Shown here piece by piece: positions 10,674 through 20,283 of a stretch of DNA of 64,000 nucleotides. This stretch comes from Nevskiales bacterium. GTDB lineage: Bacteria; Pseudomonadota; Gammaproteobacteria; Nevskiales; Nevskiaceae. A model generated the notes under the pieces. It worked only from the letters and a program-made list of their open reading frames with translations, made no database searches and was not told where the DNA came from. A program made the position numbers and the translations under genes. Where the stretch lies: contig JAQVDP010000003.1 of assembly GCA_028698335.1 (NCBI GenBank), forward strand, positions 226,428-290,427, in the 5' to 3' direction. The first letter of the stretch is position 1; each line of letters starts with the position of its first letter.

Positions 10674-11656
10674 GGCGTGTCGGACGGCTCCGGATGGACC
10701 AGCGCCGCCAGCTCGGTCCGGCTATAGACGCCCAGTTTCCGATAGACCCGATAGAGATGGTTGGCGACGGTGGACGGAGCGACGCCGATTTTCTTCGCGG
10801 CCTGCTTGAACGACAGCCCCTGCGCGACGCACATCACGATCTCCCGTTCGCGCTGGGTCAGACGGTCGAGCGGCCCGGCGGGCCAGATCGTCACCAGGAA
10901 CAGATCGCCGAGGGGTTCGCAGCGGATCATCAGGTCCTGGAACGGCACTGCGGTTCCCGGTTCGGGAATCGTGAAGGGCAGCTCGTGCAGCTTGCGCTGC
11001 GGGAAGCGTTCCTCGACCAGGTCGAGGAATTCCACGGTGGCTTCGTGGAAGGTGCCGGTGCGGTCGAGCACTGCGGCGCCCGCGCCGGGCGGCCGCTCCG
11101 CGTGGGTTCTGGCCAGATGCAGGAAGAATGCGTGCGAGCCCGCGTTGAACAGGTGGAACGTCGCGCGTTTCTGCAGGGCTTTCTCGACCTCGGTGAACGT
11201 ATGGTCGCGATCCTTGCGGTAGAGCGTGACCAGCGAGTAGAGGCCCGAACGGTTGTCGAGATGGGCCGTCGACAGGATGCGCGTGATGCCGTAGGGCGCG
11301 AACGCCTTCTGGTAGATCTCCGAGCCGAAGAACTCGTCGTCCGACATGACGCTGGCCATGTCGATCGGGGTGTCGAGTTCCTGCAGGATCCGCGGCAGGA
11401 TCGGATTGATCCGCGTCGTCGACTCGAGCGTGTGCGGAAACTCATTCGGCAGCCCGGTCACCGTGACGGTGTGAAACTTCCAGCGCGACAGCACGCCGCT
11501 GCCCCAGAGTGCACCGTCGAACGGAATGATCCGCCGCAGCTGCTGCAGTGCCCAGGTGCGGTAGTCCTCCGGGCAGATCGAGACGGCGGAGCGATAAAGC
11601 CGGGCAATCAGGCGGTCTATCGGGTCGAGGGAGTCAGATTGAACGATCTTCGGCAT
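10670..11656 (-). CDS. LuxR-family transcriptional regulator
   Basis: 328 residues. The C-terminal HTH is clear: LDRLTQREREIVMCVAQGLSFKQAAKKIGVAPSTVANHLYRVYRKLGV, roughly residues 255-305. The N-terminal ~230 residues lack a phospho-receiver motif and look like a GAF/PAS-type sensory region, so this is not a canonical response regulator. It overlaps the downstream DUF5924-type gene by four bases. It is divergent from the Mpo1-like gene, whose start is 105 bases away, so it could control either. The ligand is not predictable. Confidence 0.85.
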   Translation of the reverse strand: MPKIVQSDSLDPIDRLIARLYRSAVSICPEDYRTWALQQLRRIIPFDGALWGSGVLSRWKFHTVTVTGLPNEFPHTLESTTRINPILPRILQELDTPIDMASVMSDDEFFGSEIYQKAFAPYGITRILSTAHLDNRSGLYSLVTLYRKDRDHTFTEVEKALQKRATFHLFNAGSHAFFLHLARTHAERPPGAGAAVLDRTGTFHEATVEFLDLVEERFPQRKLHELPFTIPEPGTAVPFQDLMIRCEPLGDLFLVTIWPAGPLDRLTQREREIVMCVAQGLSFKQAAKKIGVAPSTVANHLYRVYRKLGVYSRTELAALVHPEPSDTP

Positions 11657-11761
11657 GAAAGGCGTCTAAGCGGTATTTACTATCGGTCTGACAGGAACCC
11701 TGACGCATACTGCCAGTCCATCATCCGGACCTACAACGGACGAATTCTTACGGAGGAGCCG

Positions 11762-12241
11762 ATGAGAACGCTCAGGGACTGGCTTGACGAGTACTCGCAG
11801 AGCCATCAGAACCCGACCAACAAACTGCTGCACTGGATCTGCGTGCCGCCCATCGTGTTTTCGGTGGTGTGCGCACTCAAGCTGATTCCGGTCGGCAGTG
11901 ACCTGATCAATGTTGCGACGGTTATGGGCGTGATGACCCTGGCGTACTACTTCAGGCTTTCGTGGCAATTGGCGACGGGCATGGTGTTCGTCTTCAGCAT
12001 CCTCTACGCGGCGATCCTGTCGCTGGAGCAGGTGCTCGGACTGCAGCTCGCATGGTGGGCGGCCGGCATTTTCGTGGTGGCCTGGATCGGTCAGTTCATC
12101 GGCCATTATGCCGAAGGCGCGCGGCCGTCGTTCTTCAAGGATCTGCAGTTCCTGCTGATCGGTCCGCTGTGGCTGTTGTCCGCGGTCTACCGTCGGATGT
12201 CGATCCCGATGGGGCGTGGCGCCGTCATGCAGGGCAACTGA
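11762..12241 (+). CDS. Mpo1-like / DUF962 integral membrane protein
   Basis: 159 residues from ATG 11762, with CGGAGGAG seven bases upstream. Sequence MRTLRDWLDEYSQSHQNPTN followed by four or five hydrophobic helices and WIGQFIGHYAEGARPSFFKD matches the Mpo1/DUF962 family, whose yeast member is a 2-hydroxy fatty acid dioxygenase. Conserved histidines (SHQN, LLHW, GHY) are present. In bacteria the role is mostly uncharacterised; lipid alpha-oxidation is an inference. Followed by a terminator at 12303, so monocistronic. Confidence 0.85.
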   Translation: MRTLRDWLDEYSQSHQNPTNKLLHWICVPPIVFSVVCALKLIPVGSDLINVATVMGVMTLAYYFRLSWQLATGMVFVFSILYAAILSLEQVLGLQLAWWAAGIFVVAWIGQFIGHYAEGARPSFFKDLQFLLIGPLWLLSAVYRRMSIPMGRGAVMQGN

Positions 12242-12302
12242 CCGGACGATCATCGCGGGGCGACCCCCGCGCGGTATTCCGCATCACGGGGAGGGGGGAG
12301 AG

Positions 12303-12338
12303 CGGCGGCCACCGGAACAGGGGCCGCCGTTGTTTTTT
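12303..12338 (+). terminator. Rho-independent terminator after the Mpo1-like gene
   Basis: Stem CGGCGGCC (12303-12310) with GGCCGCCG (12322-12329), followed by a T-rich run (12332-12338). Confidence 0.8.
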
Positions 12339-12357
12339 GGGTCGGAGCCGGTCTCAT

Positions 12358-12382
12358 ATAGTCAAAGACTATTACGACATAG
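12358..12382. promoter_or_regulatory. OxyR-like dyad ATAG-N7-CTAT in an A+T-rich promoter region
   Basis: 12358-12372 reads ATAGTCAAAGACTAT, a perfect inverted repeat and an exact ATAG-N7-CTAT dyad as in OxyR sites. A further ATAG follows after six bases (12379-12382), close to the N7 spacing of tandem OxyR sites. It sits in an A+T-rich island (about 12355-12415) unlike the surrounding DNA, upstream of a small ORF and an HTH-only OxyR-like gene. Confidence 0.45.
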
Positions 12383-12460
12383 AAAACAAACAAATATATT
12401 TCATTAACGGGCGCCGTTATTGTGCGTGGGATTCCACCGTCCGCGATCCCGGAGCGTCCG

Positions 12461-12721
12461 ATGACCATACCGCAACGCCAGATGATGTGCGCCGGCACGC
12501 CGCCCTCCGTCGTCCATGGCAAGGCTGCACGCGAGCGTCGTGCCAGGCTGCGATCCGCAGCGCCGGTTGGCGTCCGCGCGGGATCCCGCGGAGCCGGAGC
12601 GGGATGCGGGCGGAATCCACCGAAGCGCTTCCGGCCGCGCTTCGGTTTCGGTCTGATGATCCTGTGTGCGGGGATCGTTCATGGAGCGCTCGGCCTGAGT
12701 CACATCGGGGGCATCCTGTGA
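12461..12721 (+). CDS. Small hypothetical protein with C-terminal hydrophobic segment
   Basis: 86 residues from ATG 12461, with GGAG six bases upstream. The first 60 residues are basic and of low complexity (KAARERRARLRSAAPVG). A hydrophobic stretch near the end (FGLMILCAGIVHGALGLSHI) could span a membrane. The stop codon overlaps the GTG start of the LysR-type HTH gene (GTGA, 12718-12721), which suggests coupling. No family recognised; it may be spurious, because G+C-rich DNA readily gives open frames. The good ribosome-binding site and the overlap are its support. Confidence 0.4.
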   Translation: MTIPQRQMMCAGTPPSVVHGKAARERRARLRSAAPVGVRAGSRGAGAGCGRNPPKRFRPRFGFGLMILCAGIVHGALGLSHIGGIL

Positions 12722-13014
12722 ACTGGCGCAGCTTCGAGTATGTCGTCGCGCTGAAGCAGACCGGATCGCTGCACGCAGCGGCCGAGCGCTGCAATGCGAC
12801 CCCTGGCACGGTCAGCGCGCAGATCACCCGGCTCGAAGGCTATCTCGGGGTCCGGCTGTTCGAGCAAAGACGGGCACCGGCGGAGCCGACGGTCGAGGGC
12901 GCGCCGCTGTTGGCGTTGATCGAATCCGCGGTGCTGCAGATCCACCGCGTGCGCAGCGCGGCACGGGACATCCGGGCCCGGCGCTGCCGGTCGACGGTGT
13001 TCGAGCAGGTCTAG
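12718..13014 (+). CDS. LysR/OxyR-like DNA-binding domain protein lacking effector domain
   Basis: 98 residues from GTG 12718. Residues 1-65 are a complete LysR-type winged HTH (WRSFEYVVALKQTGSLHAAA, then TPGTVSAQITRLEGYLGVRL), close in style to OxyR. A helical linker follows (LLALIESAVLQIHRVRSAAR), then a stop at 13012-13014. The ~200-residue effector domain of LysR regulators is absent and nothing resembling it follows. It is either a natural HTH-only regulator or a truncated gene. Neighbouring palindromes at 12358, 13070 and 13172 are possible binding sites. Confidence 0.7.
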   Translation: MNWRSFEYVVALKQTGSLHAAAERCNATPGTVSAQITRLEGYLGVRLFEQRRAPAEPTVEGAPLLALIESAVLQIHRVRSAARDIRARRCRSTVFEQV

Positions 13015-13069
13015 GCGGCGGCCGGGCGCAAACCCGTCGGCGCGATCGTCGCCCCCTCCATTGCCCCCC

Positions 13070-13084
13070 TTTGAAAACTTCAAA
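13070..13084. promoter_or_regulatory. Palindrome TTTGAA-AAC-TTCAAA, copy 1
   Basis: Perfect 6-bp inverted repeat with a 3-bp spacer. Together with the following CG it forms a 17-base identity with a second copy 102 bases downstream. Both lie between the HTH-only gene and the diheme cytochrome gene, as expected for paired operators. Confidence 0.5.
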
Positions 13085-13171
13085 CGGAGGGGCCCGACGT
13101 CCACAAGTGCAGGCGGGTCCAGCGGATTTTCCGGTGGCGTCCGCAGTCGCTGCGACTTTGCTGCACTGCGT

Positions 13172-13186
13172 TTTGAAAACTTCAAA
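13172..13186. promoter_or_regulatory. Palindrome TTTGAA-AAC-TTCAAA, copy 2
   Basis: Second identical copy, 58 bases before the cytochrome start codon. The spacing from copy 1 is 102 bp, about ten helical turns, so both sites could face the same side of the DNA. Confidence 0.5.
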
Positions 13187-13243
13187 CGAACTCCCGGGAA
13201 CCCGTCGCTAGCATCGACGCACACGCAGACAGGGAGATTCGAG

Positions 13244-14626
13244 ATGGGATTGAGATCGGTGGTGGTCGCCGCGGCGGCGATGTGTACGGTGGGGGCGGTC
13301 TCGGCGGCGATGACGGTGCCGAACAGCTATGCGCCAGTCGACGACCGGGAATCCTTCGAGAGCGTCAAGAAGCGCATGGTCAAGGCCAAGCCGAAGATCG
13401 AGAAGCGCTTCGCCGAACTGCTCGAAGAGCGCTACGACCTTTCCGACAAGCCGATCAAGGGCGTCACCAGCAACGCCCGGAAAAAGCCGGTGCAGGGCGG
13501 GGTGCGCGTCAAGCTGCCCAAGGGCACGAGCTGGGACGATCTGGCCGCGATGACGCCGGAACAGATCAAGGCAAGGAATCTGTGGCCGGCGGGGTTCTAT
13601 CCCTTGCCGCACGACAACCACGATGAAGGCGGCATGCTGTTCCCTGACTTCCATATCAAGAAGATGAAGGAGCAGGATGGCCGTGACCTGCAGCGTTTCG
13701 ATCTGGAATACGGCCTGCCGGACCACTTCCTGCCGGAATATCCGCCGGCGATCTACCTGACGACCCGGCCGGACCTGGGCGACGTGTCGCGGGGCGAGGT
13801 CGTCACACTGATGAACTATTACGAGCTGTTCAACGGCATCCTCAATCCCAAGCAGCTCGATGGCCTGCGGCTGCTGGTGACGCCGACGATGCAGCAGCAG
13901 TTCAACGCCACCTGGGACCGGCGCTCCGACAGGCCGAGCACCGGCGTCACCTGTTTCGATTGCCACGTCAACGGCCACACCAATGCCGCGACCCACCTGG
14001 TGGGGGACATCCGTCCGCAGAAGCACCGCCATCGCATCGACACGCCGTCGCTGCGGGGCGTCAACGTCCAGCGACTGTTCGGCTCGCAGCGCGCGCTCAA
14101 GACCGTTGAGGACTTCACCGAGTTCGAGCAGCGCGCCGCCTACTTCGACGGTGACCCGGTGATCGCCGTCAAGAAGGGAGTGAACATCCTCGAGCGCGGC
14201 AGCGAGGTCCACAACATGGCCGAGTTCGAGGAGATCCTGGATTTCCCGCCGGCGCCGAAGCTGGACGTGTTCGGCATGCTCGACCCGGCCAGGGCCAGCG
14301 AGTCCGAGCTGCGCGGGCAGGCGGTGTTCTTCGGCAAGGGCAGGTGCGCCGGGTGCCACACGCCGCCGTATTACACCGACAACCTGATGCACAACCTCAA
14401 GACCGAGCGCTTCTTCAAGGAGAAGGACATCGACGGTCGCTGGGCCAGTGCCGACGGCCCGATCAAGACCTTCCCGCTGCGCGGCATCAAGGAAACCCCG
14501 CCGTACCTGCACGACGACCGCCTGCTGACGCTGGCCGATACGGTCGAGTTCTTCAACCTCGTACTGGGCACCCGGCTCAGTGCCCAGGAAAAGGAAGACC
14601 TGGTGGCGTTCATGCTCGCGCTGTAG
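13244..14626 (+). CDS. Exported diheme cytochrome c, cytochrome c peroxidase/MauG-like class
   Basis: 460 residues from ATG 13244; the longer open frame upstream contains the operator-like repeats and is not coding. A signal peptide is visible (MGLRSVVVAAAAMCTVGAVSA). Two heme c attachment motifs occur: CFDCH at 13952-13966 (residue 237) and CAGCH at 14345-14359 (residue 368). The C-terminal part (FPLRGIKETPPYLHDDRLLTLADTVEFFN) is typical of the di-heme cytochrome c peroxidase/MauG superfamily. Periplasmic. It may reduce peroxide or act in electron transfer; catalytic heme ligands were not assigned. Ends in a strong terminator. Confidence 0.85.
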   Translation: MGLRSVVVAAAAMCTVGAVSAAMTVPNSYAPVDDRESFESVKKRMVKAKPKIEKRFAELLEERYDLSDKPIKGVTSNARKKPVQGGVRVKLPKGTSWDDLAAMTPEQIKARNLWPAGFYPLPHDNHDEGGMLFPDFHIKKMKEQDGRDLQRFDLEYGLPDHFLPEYPPAIYLTTRPDLGDVSRGEVVTLMNYYELFNGILNPKQLDGLRLLVTPTMQQQFNATWDRRSDRPSTGVTCFDCHVNGHTNAATHLVGDIRPQKHRHRIDTPSLRGVNVQRLFGSQRALKTVEDFTEFEQRAAYFDGDPVIAVKKGVNILERGSEVHNMAEFEEILDFPPAPKLDVFGMLDPARASESELRGQAVFFGKGRCAGCHTPPYYTDNLMHNLKTERFFKEKDIDGRWASADGPIKTFPLRGIKETPPYLHDDRLLTLADTVEFFNLVLGTRLSAQEKEDLVAFMLAL

Positions 14627-14661
14627 TCGGTTTTCCGTAACCTCGGACGCGGTAAGCTCGG

Positions 14662-14691
14662 CCCGCCCCGGTGATCCGGGGCGGGTTTTTT
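14662..14691 (+). terminator. Rho-independent terminator after diheme cytochrome gene
   Basis: Stem CCCGCCCCGG (14662-14671) with CCGGGGCGGG (14676-14685), loop TGAT, then six T. Confidence 0.9.
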
Positions 14692-14692
14692 G

Positions 14693-14734
14693 CTGCGGGA
14701 TCCGGCCTGCCGCCTGCGGGATCCGGCCTGCCGC
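14693..14734. repeat. Tandem duplication of a 21-bp unit
   Basis: Two identical adjacent 21-bp copies (14693-14713 and 14714-14734) beginning CTGCGGGATCC, between the terminator and the groES promoter. Function not apparent. Confidence 0.8.
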
Positions 14735-14766
14735 GAAGAAAAATGCCGGATCGGGTCGATTGCCCC

Positions 14767-14790
14767 CTTGAATCCTGTCGAAGCGTCCCC
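14767..14790 (+). promoter_or_regulatory. Sigma-32 (heat-shock) type promoter of groESL
   Basis: CTTGAA (14767-14772), a 14-base spacer, then CCCC followed by AACA (from 14787), resembling the sigma-32 consensus CTTGAA / CCCCAT. It lies immediately upstream of the CIRCE-like operator. Confidence 0.65.
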
Positions 14791-14795
14791 AACAA

Positions 14796-14822
14796 TTAGC
14801 AGCCTTTCATTGTGAGTGCTAA
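14796..14822. promoter_or_regulatory. CIRCE-like operator (HrcA binding site) of groESL
   Basis: Left arm TTAGCAGCC (three mismatches to TTAGCACTC at its end), nine-base spacer, right arm GAGTGCTAA (perfect). CIRCE is the target of the HrcA repressor in many proteobacteria. hrcA itself is not in this window. Confidence 0.75.
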
Positions 14823-14895
14823 CAGCGGCCCGCCAAGAGGCGTTGGGGCATTCGCGAGGAAACAAGCAAGTCATTGAACCATCGGGAGATTGAAC

Positions 14896-15186
14896 ATGAA
14901 GTTGCGCCCTCTGCACGATCGCGTGATCGTCAAGCGTATTGAAGAAGAGAAGAAGTCGGCCGGCGGCATCATCATTCCGGACAACGCGGCCGAGAAGCCG
15001 GTCCGCGGTGAGGTCATCGCGGTGGGGTCCGGCAAGAAGACCGAGGACGGCAAGACGGTTCCGATGGACGTCAAGAAGGGTGACGTCGTGCTGTTCGGCA
15101 AGTACTCGGGCTCCGAGGTCAAGGTCGACGGCGAGGAACTGCTCGTCATGCGCGAAGACGACATCATGGCCGTCTTCACCAAGTAA
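14896..15186 (+). CDS. groES: Co-chaperonin GroES
   Basis: 96 residues, [14 protein letters not shown] to [10 protein letters not shown], the standard GroES length. The mobile loop [21 protein letters not shown] that docks on GroEL is present. It caps the GroEL folding chamber. ATG 14896 was chosen over the in-frame TTG at 14890; GGGAG lies eleven bases before the ATG. First gene of the groESL operon; groEL starts 36 bases downstream. Control is likely by both sigma-32 and HrcA. Confidence 0.98.
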   Translation: MKLRPLHDRVIVKRIEEEKKSAGGIIIPDNAAEKPVRGEVIAVGSGKKTEDGKTVPMDVKKGDVVLFGKYSGSEVKVDGEELLVMREDDIMAVFTK

Positions 15187-15201
15187 CTGATTGATCAATA
15201 G

Positions 15202-16857
<1,656 letters not shown>

Positions 16858-16888
16858 GCCGATCCGCACTGCTCGAAGTGTGATCGAA

Positions 16889-16923
16889 CCAGGGCTCCGG
16901 CGACGGAGCCCTGGTTTTTTTCA
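16889..16923 (+). terminator. Rho-independent terminator of groESL
   Basis: Stem CCAGGGCTCCG (16889-16899) with CGGAGCCCTGG (16904-16914), loop GCGA, then a run of nine T. Confidence 0.93.
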
Positions 16924-17024
16924 TGCCGGGGCCGGCGCCGCTGCGTCAACCGGCCGCGGCCAGACCGCCAGGCCGCCGCCGGCGGACCAATGGTCCCGAC
17001 CGTGAAGGGGTGCGGTTCGTGGGC

Positions 17025-18692
17025 TCAAGGCGCCGGCGCGGGCGCGTCGGTTCGGTCGCTGCTGGCGCCGTCGGCATCGCGCAGCCGGTTCTGGCCGCTG
17101 AGCGTGTACATGCCCTTGGCGAAGGACTCGCCGGCCTCGGGATCCTCGATGCTGTCGACGTACCACCATTCGCCCTGGCAGCGCTCCGGCGTGATGTCGA
17201 GCAGCACGTAGCCGTGCAGGGTTCCGTCGAAGTACTTGATATGCGGATCGGTCAGGCCGAACACCCCCCGCAGCAGTCCGGTGGTGCCGTCCGGAAAGCC
17301 GCTGGACGTCACCGACGGCGTGACGAACTCCACGCCGTGCGCCTTGATCAGCCCCAGTTCCAGCGGATCGCCGACGATGCCCGCGAGCAGGTTCGCCAGC
17401 TCGCCCGGATCCCGGAACAGATTGATGCCCCAGGAGCTGTGGATGTCGCCGGTCAGCACCACGACGTTGTCGACCTGGCCCGCGTCGATGGCGTCGAACA
17501 CCCGCTGGCGCGCGGCCGGATAGCCGTCCCACTGGTCCGCGTTGATCGCAAGCAGTTCGTGGGTCAGGTTGACGCCGAGCAGGTCGATCTCCGGCAGCGT
17601 CAGGACGCGCAGCTGGCCGAACATGATCTGCTGGCCCAGCAGTTTCCACCGGGCCCGGGAGCCGGCGAGCTGCGCGGTCAGCCAGTCCTGCTGCTTCTCG
17701 CCGAGCAGCTGGCGGTTCGGATCGTTCAACTGCGCGCCGCCCAGCGCCAGCGGCAACTGCTCGTCGCGGCCGTACAGGCGGGTGTCCAGCATGATCAGGT
17801 CCACCAGATCGCCGAAGCCGAACTGCCGCCAGATGCGCTGCGGATCGTCGGGATCGACTAGGCGGATCGGCAGCCACTCGAAGTAGGCCTGGATCGACAT
17901 CGCCTTGCGATCGACCCAGCTGCCCTCGTCGCCCTCGGTGTGGTTGTCGGCGCCGTCCTTCCACGAGTTGTTGGTCGACTCGTGGTCGTCCCAGACGCAG
18001 ATCATCGGATGCTGGCGATGCACCTCCTGCAGGTCCGGATCGGTGCGGTACTGGGCATAGCGCTGGCGGTAGTCGGCCAGCGTGACGATCTCGTGATCCG
18101 GGCTGTGCGCGCGGCCCAGCGCGCCCTTGCTGCCGCTTTCGTAGATGTAGTCGCCCAGGTGGAACACCGCGTCGAGGTCGCGGCGCGCGGCCATGTGCCG
18201 ATAGGCGCTGAAGTAGCCGTTCGGGTAGTTCGAGCACGAGGCGAAGGCGAAGCGCAGGCGCTCCAGCGCGCCCACCGGCAGGGTCCGGGTCCGCCCGATC
18301 GGCGACACCGCGCCGCCGGATTCAAACCGGTAGTAGTAGGTGGTGCCGGGCTGCAGGCCGACCGGATCGACCTTGACGGTGTAGTCCCGGGCCGCGTCGG
18401 TGATCACGCGCTCGTCGATCAGCACCTGCGTCATCGCCGGATCGGTGGCGACGCGATAGCGCACCTGCACCGGCGCGTCGGCCTCCGGCGTGACCCGCGT
18501 CCACAGGATCACGCGATCCTGCAGCGGATCACCCGACGCCACGCCGTGCAGAAACGCGACCTTGCCGTCGGTGGCGCCGTCGTCCGGCAGCGCCGGATCC
18601 GCGCTGTCGCAGCCGCCGAGCACCGGCAGCAGCGTGCTGCCGGTGAGAATGCCGAGATGGCGCAGGAACTGCCGGCGATCCATCGGTGTCAT
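17025..18692 (-). CDS. phoD: PhoD-like alkaline phosphatase/phosphodiesterase, Tat-exported
   Basis: 555 residues. The N-terminus carries a twin-arginine signal (DRRQFLRHLGILTGSTLLPV) followed by GGC, which could also be a lipobox. The PhoD fold follows: an N-terminal Ig-like domain (WTRVTPEADAPVQVRYRV), then metal-site motifs FASCSNYPNGYFSAYRHMA, HLGDYIYE, WDDHEST and VVLTGDIHSSW. PhoD enzymes use Ca2+/Fe3+ to cleave phosphate mono- and diesters outside the inner membrane. A second Met at 18683 is an alternative start. It lies 32 bases downstream of the PhoX-like gene, so they are probably one operon for phosphate scavenging; no convincing Pho box was found. Confidence 0.9.
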   Translation of the reverse strand: MTPMDRRQFLRHLGILTGSTLLPVLGGCDSADPALPDDGATDGKVAFLHGVASGDPLQDRVILWTRVTPEADAPVQVRYRVATDPAMTQVLIDERVITDAARDYTVKVDPVGLQPGTTYYYRFESGGAVSPIGRTRTLPVGALERLRFAFASCSNYPNGYFSAYRHMAARRDLDAVFHLGDYIYESGSKGALGRAHSPDHEIVTLADYRQRYAQYRTDPDLQEVHRQHPMICVWDDHESTNNSWKDGADNHTEGDEGSWVDRKAMSIQAYFEWLPIRLVDPDDPQRIWRQFGFGDLVDLIMLDTRLYGRDEQLPLALGGAQLNDPNRQLLGEKQQDWLTAQLAGSRARWKLLGQQIMFGQLRVLTLPEIDLLGVNLTHELLAINADQWDGYPAARQRVFDAIDAGQVDNVVVLTGDIHSSWGINLFRDPGELANLLAGIVGDPLELGLIKAHGVEFVTPSVTSSGFPDGTTGLLRGVFGLTDPHIKYFDGTLHGYVLLDITPERCQGEWWYVDSIEDPEAGESFAKGMYTLSGQNRLRDADGASSDRTDAPAPAP

Positions 18693-18724
18693 CTGCTCTT
18701 CCCCTTGTGTGGTGCCGGCCCGGG

Positions 18725-20017
18725 TCAGGCCCGGCCGAACGGACCGGTGACTTCGTAGGTCAGCCCGCCGCCGAACGCGCCGCCGCGCTGCGAGCTGAAA
18801 TACAGACGCGTGCCGTCCGGGCTGAACGCCGGGCCGGTGATCTCGGAGTCGTCCTGGCCGACGATCTGCAGGATCGGCACGACGCTGCCGTCCAGGCCGA
18901 TCGCCGAGATGCGCATGTCGCCGCCGTCCTCTGCGACGATCAGGTCGCGGGTCGGGCCGAACACGGTGCAGTTGTCGACACCGCGCAGCGGCGCGTCACT
19001 GCCGCCGTGCAGGTCCGCCGCGTAGATCAGCTCCACCGTCTGCGCGACGCAGTCGTAGGCCCACACGCGGTTGCCGGACTTGCAGGTGAAATAGACCAGG
19101 TCGTCGACGTACCAGATGCCTTCGGAGCCGGCGAACACGGTGGCCTCCGCCAGGCGGTTGTTCGACTGCGGCTGATCCGGGTTCTGCGCGTCGATCCACT
19201 GCACCGGCTGCGGGCCGGCATCCAGCGGGATGTCGCGCGAATCGGCGACACCCGGCACCACCATCACCTGCAGCGCGCCGTCCTTCAGCGCCGGGCGCGC
19301 CGCGTCCGCCGGCCAGTCCGACGCCGAGGGCACGAAGCGGTAGAACGTCGCATCGGAGCTGTCCTCGGTGAGGAACAGCTGGCGGCGGACCGGATCGACC
19401 GTGACCGCCTCGTGATCGAAGATGCCCAGCGCCGGGCGCGCCCGCGCGTCCAGCGCGCTGCCGAAGGGATCGCATTCGTGAACGCGGCCGGTGGCGATCT
19501 CCTCGCACGACAGCCAGGTTCCCCACGGCGTCGGGCCGCCGGCGCAGTTGATGATGGTGCCGGCGAGGATGCGATAGGCGTCGACGATGTTGCCGTCCTT
19601 GTCGAAGCGCAGCGCGCCGACGCCGCCGGGCACCGATTCGCTGTTGGACACGTAGACCCAGCCGCCGTCGTCGGCCGCGAAGGTCGCGCCGCCGTCCGGG
19701 AAGGTGTGCCAGCTGTAGCCGAGCACCGGTCCGAGCAGGCCGTTGACGATGTCGGACAGCACCGGCACCCCGGACTCGGCGACCACCCGCGAGCGGAAGC
19801 CTTCCGGCAGGCGGATGCCGTTCTCGTCCGGATCGCGCAGCGCGCCGAGCTTGGTCAGCGACGGCGCCAGCACCGTGCCGCCGGAATCCGCGCAGCTCCA
19901 CAGCAGCGGCCCGGTGGCGATGATGCCGGACGTGGCCAGGCCCCGGCGCAGGAAGTCGCGACGGCTGATCGGTGCGGGCGGGCGGCGGGGAACGTGGTGC
20001 GGAAGCGGTCGGATCAT
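18725..20017 (-). CDS. PhoX-like (DUF839) phosphatase family protein, Tat-exported
   Basis: 430 residues with a Tat signal (ISRRDFLRRGLATSGIIATG). The sequence GGVGALRFDKDGNIVDAYRI, then NCAGGPTPWGTWLSCEE and FDHEAVTVDP, is typical of the DUF839/PhoX beta-propeller family, which includes the Ca2+-dependent alkaline phosphatase PhoX. The C-terminal SPDGTRLYFSSQRGG is a propeller blade. Phosphatase activity is plausible given the adjacent phoD but not proven, since many DUF839 members are uncharacterised. First gene of the pair. Confidence 0.82.
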   Translation of the reverse strand: MIRPLPHHVPRRPPAPISRRDFLRRGLATSGIIATGPLLWSCADSGGTVLAPSLTKLGALRDPDENGIRLPEGFRSRVVAESGVPVLSDIVNGLLGPVLGYSWHTFPDGGATFAADDGGWVYVSNSESVPGGVGALRFDKDGNIVDAYRILAGTIINCAGGPTPWGTWLSCEEIATGRVHECDPFGSALDARARPALGIFDHEAVTVDPVRRQLFLTEDSSDATFYRFVPSASDWPADAARPALKDGALQVMVVPGVADSRDIPLDAGPQPVQWIDAQNPDQPQSNNRLAEATVFAGSEGIWYVDDLVYFTCKSGNRVWAYDCVAQTVELIYAADLHGGSDAPLRGVDNCTVFGPTRDLIVAEDGGDMRISAIGLDGSVVPILQIVGQDDSEITGPAFSPDGTRLYFSSQRGGAFGGGLTYEVTGPFGRA

Positions 20018-20283
20018 GGCGGCGGGCTCGAATGCGTGGAACCGGAAAATGCCCCGCAGCGGGTCCGCGCGTCCGGCGTCTGGGGACGCGCCGCGCAGGC
20101 CTTCGGTCCGGGGTTTCCAAACCGCGAAACCCTATTCGCCGCAAATGACGCTTGCGTGAAAAATCGCCGCGCCGCCGGCCCCGGCCAGTGGCAAATTCGC
20201 CCTATGCCGGGCGCCGCCGGGAATCTCCTACGCGGTGCCGCCGTTCGACTGCGGCCGATGTCGGCATCGGCCGCATGGAGGCT

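Noticed and set aside
20018..20200. Pho box upstream of the PhoX-like gene
   Set aside because: A TTCAC...GTCAT pattern exists on the minus strand, but two proper 11-bp-spaced repeats are not present.
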